Shown piece after piece: positions 36,702-44,725 of a stretch of DNA of 64,000 nucleotides (positions are counted from its first letter, which is position 1; each line of letters opens with the position of its first letter). The DNA is from Chitinophagaceae bacterium. GTDB lineage: Bacteria; Bacteroidota; Bacteroidia; Chitinophagales; Chitinophagaceae. The translations under genes were made by a program, and so were the position numbers. The notes beneath the pieces are model-generated. The model was not told where the DNA came from, did no database searches, and was given only the letters and a program-made list of their open reading frames with translations. The stretch spans positions 372,001-436,000 of the forward strand of contig JADJDJ010000003.1 of assembly GCA_016702745.1 (NCBI GenBank). Direction: 5' to 3'.

Positions 36702-37289
36702 ATGCTCAGGATCGGATTGACAGGCGGTATCGGCAGTGGCAAATCAACGGTGGCCAAAGTATGCGAAATACTGGGGATACCAGCTTATTATGCAGATACT
36801 GCAGCCAAAAAACTAATGAATACAGATCCGGAATTAAGAAACGCCATCATTCATGAGTTTGGAAGGGATGCTTATACCGGCACCGAACTGAACCGTAAAA
36901 AAATCGCCTCCATCGTTTTTAGTGATCCGGTAAAACTGGAAAAACTGAACCAGCTCATTCATCCGGCAACCATCCGGGATGCCGAAGAGTGGATGAAAAA
37001 ACAAATCAGTCCTTACGCTATTAAAGAAGCCGCCCTCCTATTTGAAAGTGGCGCGAATGCCGGATTGGATAAAATCATCGGCGTATCAGCTCCACATCAA
37101 TTAAGAATCAAACGTGTGATGGATAGAGACGGGGTGACTCAGGAAGAAGTAATCAGCCGGATGAAAAGGCAATGGGATGAAGAGCGAAAAATGAATCATT
37201 GCGATGAAGTCATTATCAACAATGAACATGAGTTTATCATTCCACAGGTACTGGACCTGCACCAGCAATTTCTTGCGATTAAAAAATAA
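36702..37289 (+). CDS. coaE: Dephospho-CoA kinase
   Basis: CoaE phosphorylates the ribose 3'-hydroxyl of dephospho-CoA, the last step of CoA synthesis. The 195-residue P-loop protein has GGIGSGKST (residues 8-16), AYYADTAAKKLM with the catalytic Asp, LIHPATIRDAEEWM, KEAALLFESGANAGLDKIIGV and RMKRQWDEERKMNHCDEVI. The ATG at 36702 gives the usual N-terminus (MLRIGLTGG). Confidence 0.95.
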   Translation: MLRIGLTGGIGSGKSTVAKVCEILGIPAYYADTAAKKLMNTDPELRNAIIHEFGRDAYTGTELNRKKIASIVFSDPVKLEKLNQLIHPATIRDAEEWMKKQISPYAIKEAALLFESGANAGLDKIIGVSAPHQLRIKRVMDRDGVTQEEVISRMKRQWDEERKMNHCDEVIINNEHEFIIPQVLDLHQQFLAIKK

Positions 37290-37328
37290 CCGCCCAGGTT
37301 TTTCTTTACCTTTCTTATAAAATTAACG

Positions 37329-37691
37329 ATGCGTTATCTCCTTCATATTCTGACTGCAATGTTTTTTGTTGCCTGCACCAATTCGTCTTCCAAACCAAAA
37401 GAAATAACCGGCAAATGGAAACCGGTGGATTTCAAATCAGATAAAGTAACTGTTGAGGAAACACAGGAAATGATGAAGACTGCCATTGTCGAATTTACTG
37501 CCAGTAACAACTATTATACTTTCATCAATGATAAAAAAGAGGAAGAAGGCAGTTTTACTATTGATAAAAAGCAACAACAGCTCACCGTTACGAACCGTTT
37601 AGAAAAACAGGTGTATTCCATCAACTGGTCAGGCGACACACTGGTACTGACAAACCAGGAAAAGGAAACCATGAAACTGCTTAAAAAATAA
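37329..37691 (+). CDS. Small lipocalin-like lipoprotein
   Basis: The 120-residue lipoprotein has a signal MRYLLHILTAMFFVAC with lipobox FVAC. The mature part has GKWKPVDF near the start and alternating short strands (YYTFINDKKEEEGSFTID, LTVTNRLEKQVYSINW, DTLVLTNQEKETMKLLKK), the pattern of lipocalin-like DUF4923/DUF5004-type proteins. I cannot name a family. It ends 6 bases from the convergent aminotransferase gene. Confidence 0.75.
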   Translation: MRYLLHILTAMFFVACTNSSSKPKEITGKWKPVDFKSDKVTVEETQEMMKTAIVEFTASNNYYTFINDKKEEEGSFTIDKKQQQLTVTNRLEKQVYSINWSGDTLVLTNQEKETMKLLKK

Positions 37692-37697
37692 AAGCAC

Positions 37698-38894
37698 TTA
37701 TTTCAGTTTCGCCAATGCTTCTTTAATCCGCTTCCATCCTTCTTCAATTTTTTCCATACTGTTGGCAAAGGAGAAGCGAACGCAATTGGGCTCACCAAAT
37801 GCATCTCCCATTACAGAAGACACATGCGCATTATTCAGCAGGTACATGGAGAAATCGGGGGCATTGGTCACCGTGGTTTGTCCGTCTGATTTACCATAAT
37901 AGCTGCTTACATCCGGGAAAATATAGAAGGCGCCATCCGGCTCCGGACAGTGTATACCGGGAATATCCCTCACGAGTTCCAGTACTCTTTTCCGGCGACG
38001 GGTAAATTCTTCTGCCATCTCGCGGGTCGGACGGAGATCAGTAGTCAGTGCAGTGACCCCTGCCTTTTGTGCAATGGAACAGGTACCACTTGTAAATTGC
38101 CCCTGTACTTTTTCACAGGCTTTAGCGATATCCGCATGCGCCGCAATATACCCGATCCTCCATCCCGTCATCGCAAATCCCTTGCTCAATCCGTTGATCA
38201 GCACCACCCGGTCTTTGATGTCATCAAACTGAGCAATGCTTTCATGGGCACCTACAAAATTGATGTACTCATAAATTTCATCAGAGAGGATAGTGATTGC
38301 GGGATATTTCCTGAATACATCGGCAAAAGCGGCGAGTTCCTCTTTTGAATACACAGTACCGCTGGGATTACAGGGAGATGAAAACATAAATACTTTTGTT
38401 TTCGGTGTAATGGCGGCTTCCAGTTCAGCAGCACTGATCTTGAACTGATTCGCGGCCATACTTTTAATCTCCACTACTTTTCCTCTGGCGATTTTAACGA
38501 GTTCACTATATGTTACCCAATAAGGAGTGGGGATGATGACTTCATCGCCTTCATCCACCAGGGCTAAAATGGCATTGGCCAGACTTTGCTTGGCACCGGT
38601 TGATACTACAATCTGTTCCGGTTTATAATCGAGGTTATTATCTCTTTTCAACTTGGTACAAACGGCTTCCCGCAGGTCCAGAAAACCGGGTACCGGTGTG
38701 TAATGACTCCAGTTATCATGAATGGCTTTTACCGCCGCATCTTTGATATGCTGCGGTGTATCAAAATCGGGTTCACCCAGACTGAGATCAACCACATCAA
38801 TTCCTTTGGCTCTGAGTTCGCGGCCCAGTTTGGCCATTTTTAAAGTCTCTGGTTCGTTGAATCGCTGTAAGAAAGAAGATAATTGCATAATCAT
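37698..38894 (-). CDS. Class I aminotransferase, aspartate aminotransferase-like
   Basis: The 398-residue fold-type I PLP enzyme has VDLSLGEPDFDTP, VSTGAKQSL, the substrate region PTPYWVTYSELV, SSPCNPSGTVYSKEEL with the PLP-contacting Asn, SDEIYEYI and the lysine motif INGLSKGFAMTGWRIGY. These match the Ib subgroup of aspartate aminotransferases (Thermus-like). Substrate range may include aspartate, prephenate or others. An alternative start is the Met at codon 3 (38888). Confidence 0.92.
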   Translation of the reverse strand: MIMQLSSFLQRFNEPETLKMAKLGRELRAKGIDVVDLSLGEPDFDTPQHIKDAAVKAIHDNWSHYTPVPGFLDLREAVCTKLKRDNNLDYKPEQIVVSTGAKQSLANAILALVDEGDEVIIPTPYWVTYSELVKIARGKVVEIKSMAANQFKISAAELEAAITPKTKVFMFSSPCNPSGTVYSKEELAAFADVFRKYPAITILSDEIYEYINFVGAHESIAQFDDIKDRVVLINGLSKGFAMTGWRIGYIAAHADIAKACEKVQGQFTSGTCSIAQKAGVTALTTDLRPTREMAEEFTRRRKRVLELVRDIPGIHCPEPDGAFYIFPDVSSYYGKSDGQTTVTNAPDFSMYLLNNAHVSSVMGDAFGEPNCVRFSFANSMEKIEEGWKRIKEALAKLK

Positions 38895-38958
38895 TTCTGT
38901 TTGCCGGATGGTTAGTAAAAGGCAGGCAATCGTTTTTTAAAACGGTCACGAAGATAAG

Positions 38959-40254
38959 TCATCTGTTTTCTCCATCACTGTAGTTGATCAAAAAAGAACG
39001 AAGATCAGGCTGCTTCTTTCTAACTCTCGTTTGTTCATACGACATGATGAGTTGTCCGAGTGCTTTCATAAAGGGCAGGCCGACTGTTTTGTACTCGTAG
39101 CGGTCGTCATTGTAAATACCATCGCTATTGCAATGGATCACCGCAGTGATGATACAGTCCGTCTTGTTATTAAAATTGACAATATAGGCCGCATCAATCA
39201 TGAACCCATAGGCATCTCCGGGTTTATTGAAAATCCGGATACCGGGTTCGGACTTGTTTTTTTCTGCCCCGTAGTAAAGAAATTTCACATAGGTATCCCA
39301 GGCTGCTGTTGAATCATAGGCTGGTCGTTTGGATTCAGCGGGCATCATGGACATGTATTTCCGGAGAAATAAATAATCTTCGGGTGTCAAACGAAAACGC
39401 TGACTGGCATTCACGGCTTCCGGGAAAATAATGGAACGAAGAATATTATGAAGGGTGGTCAGGGTCATCCGGTTTTTGGCAGAAAAATCAAAGGGCTCAT
39501 TCACCAGTTCTCCGGCCCGCATAAATCCTTTTCCCATTTTGGTTTGCCGGCTGGCATAATTCAGTTTGCTTTTTAAAGCGGGTTGTTCATACAAAAGTTT
39601 TCCGGTACTGTCATAAAAACGAACGGGATTGGTCCACCGGTTCTCAGCTTCCGGCAAACTGATTTCCAGGCGATGCAGGATCTGTACATCGGTATAGCCC
39701 ATGGCCTGCAAGCGGTTGTTGATATATTCCTGTCCGAGGAATTCATATAACCGGTTAAACGCATCGTTATCGCTCACCAGTAAAATCTTCTTGATATACT
39801 GCGCAATGCTGGGGCGTCCATCGGCGGAGCTGGGATCATTGTACACTTCCGTTTGCCGATCTCCTGCTGCACCGGTGATCATGGTGCTGTTGCGGTCGAG
39901 ACCGGTAATGTTCAGGTCTCTTAATTTCTCCAGCGCTAAAATGGCAATGGGTAATTTAACCGTGGAAGCAGGATAAAAATAATGCTGATCATCCAGATTG
40001 TAAAAATGATCGCGGAACTGAATCTTACTTTTTTTATCGCGGATGACTTCAGAATAAATTATCTGTACCTGTAGTCCTGACTGATCCTTCAGTATATGGT
40101 TAAACTGTGCGGGCTTTGTCTCCATTAAATTTTTCAGCAGTTCATCCCGTCCCTGATCCTGCGCGTAAGTAGTCATCCCAAAGCAAGATGCAATGAATAC
40201 AGCCATCATTTTGCTGTTGCGCTCAATTTTCTGAAATGGAAATATTTTGTTCAC
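38959..40254 (-). CDS. Class A beta-lactamase-like serine hydrolase (exported)
   Basis: The 431-residue protein has an N-terminal signal (MMAVFIASCFGMTTYAQ). It carries the serine-hydrolase triad of motifs: SxxK at ASTVK (Ser97, Lys100), SDN at 161-163 (LLVSDNDAFNRLYEFLG), and a KPG (NKPGDAYGFM) where class A enzymes have KTG. It is longer than class A beta-lactamases (about 290), with inserts and no obvious ExxxN omega loop, so antibiotic hydrolysis is not implied. A peptidase or cell-wall role is equally possible. Confidence 0.82.
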   Translation of the reverse strand: MNKIFPFQKIERNSKMMAVFIASCFGMTTYAQDQGRDELLKNLMETKPAQFNHILKDQSGLQVQIIYSEVIRDKKSKIQFRDHFYNLDDQHYFYPASTVKLPIAILALEKLRDLNITGLDRNSTMITGAAGDRQTEVYNDPSSADGRPSIAQYIKKILLVSDNDAFNRLYEFLGQEYINNRLQAMGYTDVQILHRLEISLPEAENRWTNPVRFYDSTGKLLYEQPALKSKLNYASRQTKMGKGFMRAGELVNEPFDFSAKNRMTLTTLHNILRSIIFPEAVNASQRFRLTPEDYLFLRKYMSMMPAESKRPAYDSTAAWDTYVKFLYYGAEKNKSEPGIRIFNKPGDAYGFMIDAAYIVNFNNKTDCIITAVIHCNSDGIYNDDRYEYKTVGLPFMKALGQLIMSYEQTRVRKKQPDLRSFLINYSDGENR

Positions 40255-40555
40255 GGCAGAAAGCTAATTTATACCAAAGAGGCCGTAAAAAACAAGTTCA
40301 AAACCGGCATACGAAACCCGCTTCCCGGAGGCTACCGGCAGCCGGGCGGGTTCCCGGGATCAGGTACTGCTAAAAGATAAAGTATTAACTAATTAATTAT
40401 CAGTCAGATACAATCAAATAAAGTTTGAAAATTAGCCCATCGTTGCATTTCGCTTTCCCGCCTAAAACCCTATCTTTGCCGTCCTTAAAAATTCGTATAA
40501 AACCCTTGTACTGTTCAGGATAGAACGCAAGGCAAATCTGTAAATCACCCATTGT
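40255..40555. other. 301-base spacer before secDF
   Basis: It holds a GC-rich hairpin at about 40316-40358 (AACCCGC...CCCGG / CCGGG...GCGGGTT) without a T tract, and the secDF promoter box TATCTTTG at 40471-40478, 77 bases before the start codon. No small gene or RNA is recognised. Confidence 0.5.
40471..40478 (+). promoter_or_regulatory. -7 element in front of secDF
   Basis: TATCTTTG followed by CC matches the consensus. It predicts a leader of about 70 bases, unlike the leaderless genes in this window. Confidence 0.55.
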
Positions 40556-43500
40556 ATGCAACTGAAAGGTTTGGTCCGCTTCTTTACAGTTCTTCTGATC
40601 ATTTACTCATTGTACCAGCTTTCATTTACCTGGTTTGTAAGGAGCCATGAAAAGAAAATGGAAGCAAAGGCGATGTCTTATATCAAAAAGACTTACCCTG
40701 ATGCAAAAGTAAAGTATCCCGGCAACGAAGACTCCCAGGCTATTTACCAGGAGATGGTGGATAAGGAGTATCAGAAAAGACTGCAAAGATTACTGGACAG
40801 CACCAAGGATAAAACCGTTACCTACGGTATCAACGGTGCAGTGAGTTATAAAAAAGCAAAGGCAGAAGAACTGAACCTGGGTCTTGACCTTCAGGGAGGG
40901 ATGAACGTAACCCTTGAAGTGGAAATGACCGGTTTGCTCCGCTCCCTGACCAATGATTCCAAGGATCCTAATTTCTTATCAGCGATCCAGAATGCCAATA
41001 ACCGTAAGCTGAACAGTGGTGCCGATTTCGTGACCCTGTTTATCGAAGAATACAGGAAGCTGGAAAAAACCAGACCACTGGCTTCTCTTTTTGCGGGTGG
41101 TGCTTCCGGAAAGATTGATATCAATTCTTCCGACAGCAAGGTAGAGAGCTATATCCGTAAAGAAGCCAACGACGCTTTTGACCGGACCTACAACAAACTC
41201 ACCAAGCGTATTGACCAGTTTGGGGTAGCTCAGCCTGCCATTAATCCGATCAAAGAAAAGAACAGGATCAACGTTGAGTTGCCTGGTGTAAAGGATAAAG
41301 ACCGTGTAAGAAAACTCTTACAAACAACAGCCAACCTGCAATTCTGGGAAACTTACCGTTTACAGGATCTGCAACAGGCCTTTATCAATGTGGAGAATGA
41401 TTTTGACGGGTTTCTGAAAGGCACATTAAAGGATACCGTTGCCGCTCCGGCACCGGATACAACCAATGCGATTGCTGCCGCACCTGATACTGCCGGTAAA
41501 AAAGATACTGCAAAAGACAAGCTGTCAAATACGATCGATACCGCCAAAGACAAAAAAATTGACAATGCTGCCGCGCAGAAAAAATCAATCGGCACCATCA
41601 TCCAGTTAGGAGCCGGTGAAGGAATTGGTCTGGTTGAATTAAAAGATACTTCCACCCTGCTGCAGTACCTGAATGCGCCGCAGCTGCGTAAATACTTCCC
41701 ATCGGATGCCGTGTTTGCTTATGGTGATGTAAGCCGCCAGGGAAGCAAATTATATCCGCTCTATGTTTTACGTACGTATAACAGAGAGAAAGCGCCGCTG
41801 GAAGGTGATGCCATTTCCAAAGCCGAGCCCCAGTATGATAATGCCGGTCGCCCGATTGTTTCAATTGAAATGACGAACCCCGGTGCAGTTGAATGGGGTA
41901 AGATTACCGAAAAAAGTGCCCGTGATAAAATTCCTATCGCTATCGTATTGGATGGTACCGTTTACTCTGCCCCAATTGCAGAAGGCAAACTGGGTAACCG
42001 TTCTCAGATCACCGGTAACTTTACCATTGAAACAGCGACTGACCTCGCCAATATTCTGAAGATTGGTAAGCTGGATGCGCCGGCCAAGATCGTACAGGAT
42101 CAGCAGGTAGGTCCTACTTTGGGTAAGCAAGCCATTCTGGGCGGTTCAAGAGCCTTCTTTATCTCCTTTATCGTGATCTTCCTCCTGATGCTGGTGTACT
42201 ATAATACCAGTGGATGGGTAGCCAATATCGCCCTGATTCTGAACCTGCTCTTTACCATCGGTATCCTGGCAGGTTTTGGTGCCACCCTTACTGCCCCTGG
42301 TATCGCCGGTCTGGTACTGACCATTGGTATGGCGGTGGATACGAACGTAATCATCTATGAACGGATCAAGGAAGAACTATCGAAAGGAAAAGGATATATA
42401 CCTGCCATTAACGAAGGTTATAAGCGTTCACTTCCTCCGGTACTGGATGCCCACGTAACCACCTTGTTAACGGCCATCATCCTGTTCTATTTCGGATTAG
42501 GTCCTGTAAAAGGTTTTGCCACCACCCAGATCATCGGTATCCTTTTATCACTGTTCTGTGGTATCCTGGTAAGCCGTTGGGTGAGCGATATCTTTACCAC
42601 CAAGAAAAAGCACCTCGAATACTTCACATCTCTTTCCCGCCGGGTTTTCAAACATGCCAAATTCAAGTTCATTGAATACCGTAAAGTAGCTTATGTGATC
42701 TCGATGATCGTACTGGCACTCGGTATCGCTGCTTATTTCAATGGATTCGATTATGGTGTGGAATTCAAAGGAGGCCGCAGCTACCAGGTTAAATTCGACA
42801 AACCAGTTGATGTGGAGAAAGTAAGGGATGAACTGCGTGTGGCATTTGGCGGTGAAAACCCCGTGATCAAGACCATTGGTGATAATGCCACCCTGGATAT
42901 CACTACTTCTTACGAAATCAACAATACCAATATTACAGCTGACTCAATCGTGGAAAGCAAACTGATGGAAGGATTGAAAAATCACCTGCCACCCGGTATT
43001 TCTTACGATAAATTCGACAGTCAGTACAAACAGGGATCCAATAAAGTGTTGCCCACCATTTCTGATGACCTGAAATCAGGTGCTGTGAAAGCGACCATTT
43101 TTGCGATGTTGATTATCTTCCTGTACATCTTTGTCCGTTTCCGCGACTGGAGATATTCACTCGGTACCATTGTAGCCCTGCTGCACGACGTACTGGTGAC
43201 ACTGGCAGTATTCAGCTTTGCCCGGACCATTGTACCCTTCCCGCTGGAAATTGACCAGCACTTTATTGCGGCGGTACTAACGGTAATCGGTTTCTCGATG
43301 AACGATACGGTGATTGTATTTGACCGTATCCGTGAAGACAGCCGTCTGATGCCGAATGCACCTAAGACGGAAGTCATCAACCGTGCCATCAATGAAACAC
43401 TGAGTCGTACGATCATGACATCACTTACGGTGTTCCTGACCATCCTCATCCTGTTTATTGTGGGTGGTGAAGTAACCAGAGGTTTCGCCTTTGCGATGCT

Positions 43501-43630
43501 GATTGGTGTGATCACCGGTACTTACTCTTCAATCTTTGTGGCAGCGCCGATCCTGGTTGACCTGGGAGGAAAGCGTGGCCTTGGACAAAAAGCAGTAAAG
43601 GAAAAGAAACCGGCCGAAACAAAAGGATAA
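40556..43630 (+). CDS. secDF: Fused protein translocase SecDF
   Basis: SecD and SecF are fused in one 1024-residue chain, as usual in Bacteroidota. They use the proton gradient to help preproteins leave the SecYEG channel. The SecD part has an N-terminal helix (FFTVLLIIYSLYQLSFTWF), GLDLQGGMNVTLEVEM, the P1 region with a low-complexity insert (APAPDTTNAIAAAPDTAGKK, about 295-340), and TM4 GLVLTIGMAVDTNVIIYERI. The SecF part starts near residue 695 with YRKVAYVISMIVLALGI, then DYGVEFKGGRSYQVKF and FSMNDTVIVFDRIRED. Both halves have the RND-type helices. A terminator follows. Confidence 0.97.
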   Translation: MQLKGLVRFFTVLLIIYSLYQLSFTWFVRSHEKKMEAKAMSYIKKTYPDAKVKYPGNEDSQAIYQEMVDKEYQKRLQRLLDSTKDKTVTYGINGAVSYKKAKAEELNLGLDLQGGMNVTLEVEMTGLLRSLTNDSKDPNFLSAIQNANNRKLNSGADFVTLFIEEYRKLEKTRPLASLFAGGASGKIDINSSDSKVESYIRKEANDAFDRTYNKLTKRIDQFGVAQPAINPIKEKNRINVELPGVKDKDRVRKLLQTTANLQFWETYRLQDLQQAFINVENDFDGFLKGTLKDTVAAPAPDTTNAIAAAPDTAGKKDTAKDKLSNTIDTAKDKKIDNAAAQKKSIGTIIQLGAGEGIGLVELKDTSTLLQYLNAPQLRKYFPSDAVFAYGDVSRQGSKLYPLYVLRTYNREKAPLEGDAISKAEPQYDNAGRPIVSIEMTNPGAVEWGKITEKSARDKIPIAIVLDGTVYSAPIAEGKLGNRSQITGNFTIETATDLANILKIGKLDAPAKIVQDQQVGPTLGKQAILGGSRAFFISFIVIFLLMLVYYNTSGWVANIALILNLLFTIGILAGFGATLTAPGIAGLVLTIGMAVDTNVIIYERIKEELSKGKGYIPAINEGYKRSLPPVLDAHVTTLLTAIILFYFGLGPVKGFATTQIIGILLSLFCGILVSRWVSDIFTTKKKHLEYFTSLSRRVFKHAKFKFIEYRKVAYVISMIVLALGIAAYFNGFDYGVEFKGGRSYQVKFDKPVDVEKVRDELRVAFGGENPVIKTIGDNATLDITTSYEINNTNITADSIVESKLMEGLKNHLPPGISYDKFDSQYKQGSNKVLPTISDDLKSGAVKATIFAMLIIFLYIFVRFRDWRYSLGTIVALLHDVLVTLAVFSFARTIVPFPLEIDQHFIAAVLTVIGFSMNDTVIVFDRIREDSRLMPNAPKTEVINRAINETLSRTIMTSLTVFLTILILFIVGGEVTRGFAFAMLIGVITGTYSSIFVAAPILVDLGGKRGLGQKAVKEKKPAETKG

Positions 43631-43652
43631 CAGACCATCTTCCTTATAAAGA

Positions 43653-43681
43653 GAAAGCCTCCCGTTAAAGGAGGCTTTTTC
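43653..43681 (+). terminator. secDF terminator
   Basis: The arms AAAGCCTCC and GGAGGCTTT around a 7-base loop are followed by a T-rich tail (TTCTTTT). It lies 22 bases after the secDF stop. Confidence 0.92.
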
Positions 43682-43713
43682 TTTTGTATTAATTTGATTG
43701 CAGATCAATCAGA

Positions 43714-44058
43714 CTACACAGCAAAGCTGGTTCCGCATCCGCAGGTAGAACTGGCATTGGGATTCCGGAAAGTAAATCCCCGGTTATTCAAGCCATCCTG
43801 CCAATCAACTTCCATCCCGAACAAATAGAGTTCATGTGCCTGGTCCATCACACAGGAAATCCCATCGATCTCAAAGGATTTATCATTGCTGCCCGGTTGA
43901 TCAAAACCCAGTACATAGGTCATCCCGGAGCAGCCGCCTCCTTTCACACCCACACGTAATTTTTGGGAATGATCAAAATCCTCGGCTGCCATCAGTTTCC
44001 GGATGGCAGTAATAGCACCGGCTGTCAAACTGACCGGGGTTGTGATTGTGTTTTCCAT
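43714..44058 (-). CDS. HesB/IscA family iron-sulfur carrier
   Basis: The 114-residue A-type carrier delivers or receives Fe-S clusters. The three conserved cysteines are in VKGGGCSGMTYVLGF and at the C-terminal STCGCGTSF. The start at 44058 (MENTITTPVSLTAGAITAI) gives the normal length; longer frames run into intergenic sequence. A TATTTTTG box at 44063-44070 lies 4 bases before the ATG, so the transcript is predicted to be leaderless. Whether it is IscA, ErpA or SufA cannot be decided from this sequence. Confidence 0.92.
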   Translation of the reverse strand: MENTITTPVSLTAGAITAIRKLMAAEDFDHSQKLRVGVKGGGCSGMTYVLGFDQPGSNDKSFEIDGISCVMDQAHELYLFGMEVDWQDGLNNRGFTFRNPNASSTCGCGTSFAV

Positions 44059-44062
44059 ACTG

Positions 44063-44070
44063 CAAAAATA
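44063..44070 (-). promoter_or_regulatory. -7 element in front of the IscA-like gene
   Basis: TATTTTTG (minus) and CAGT then ATG: the same four-base spacing as kdsA and ftsK. Confidence 0.62.
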
Positions 44071-44170
44071 AACCAATCCGGGGATGAAGGCCCTCCCCTG
44101 CTTTTCGCAAGCCGGAAATTTAACATCCTGCCTGCTGAGGAAAAGCAAGTTTTTACCAGCCTTCCTTTCT

Positions 44171-44178
44171 TATTTTTG
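44171..44178 (+). promoter_or_regulatory. -7 element in front of the 168-residue protein and mutase genes
   Basis: TATTTTTG lies 40 bases before the ATG at 44219, and probably serves the two-gene operon. Confidence 0.5.
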
Positions 44179-44218
44179 TAGAAGAACCGGCCAAATTCCG
44201 GACCACTAAACTAATACG

Positions 44219-44725
44219 ATGGATACCACTACTTTCAGTCTGATCATTGCTGTTGTTGCCCTCATTTTAGCCATTGCCGCATTTTTAAAAAAGCCAGCTA
44301 AACAGGAAACCCCGGCAGCCGCAACCATTTCAAAGGAATCTGCCACGCTTAAACTGCAGGCTTATGAAAGACTGGTCCTGCTCACCGAAAGAATTGCCCT
44401 TCCCAATCTCATCAGCCGGTTGAACCAGCCAGGTATTTCGGCTTATGAAATGAAGCTGATGCTGATAGAAAATGTCAAAGCAGAGTTTGATTATAACAGT
44501 ACCCAGCAATTGTATGTTACACCAGTATGCTGGGATGCCGTTAGAAATCTGAAAGAACAAAATATCATGATCATTAATAAGGTGGCAGCCATGTTGCCCC
44601 CGACTGCTTCGGCACAGGATCTGAATAAACAATTGCTGGAATTACTCATGGCCCAGCCCAACAGTTCCCTGCATGAAATGGTTTTGCAGGCCCTCAATTA
44701 TGAAGCACAAAAACTCATGCAATGA
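44219..44725 (+). CDS. Membrane-anchored protein of unknown function, coupled to the mutase gene
   Basis: The 168-residue protein has one N-terminal membrane helix (FSLIIAVVALILAIAAFL) and a predicted cytoplasmic helical domain: TLKLQAYERLVLLTERIALP, MKLMLIENVKAEFDYNSTQQ, VTPVCWDAVRNLKEQNIMII and a helical end. I recall similar proteins as conserved hypotheticals of Bacteroidota, without known function. Its stop overlaps the ATG of the methylmalonyl-CoA mutase gene (ATGA at 44722-44725), so the two are translationally coupled. Confidence 0.8.
   Translation: MDTTTFSLIIAVVALILAIAAFLKKPAKQETPAAATISKESATLKLQAYERLVLLTERIALPNLISRLNQPGISAYEMKLMLIENVKAEFDYNSTQQLYVTPVCWDAVRNLKEQNIMIINKVAAMLPPTASAQDLNKQLLELLMAQPNSSLHEMVLQALNYEAQKLMQ

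Noticed and set aside
40316..40358. Terminator in the spacer before secDF
   Set aside because: The GC-rich hairpin has no T tract on either strand and lies upstream of both divergent genes.
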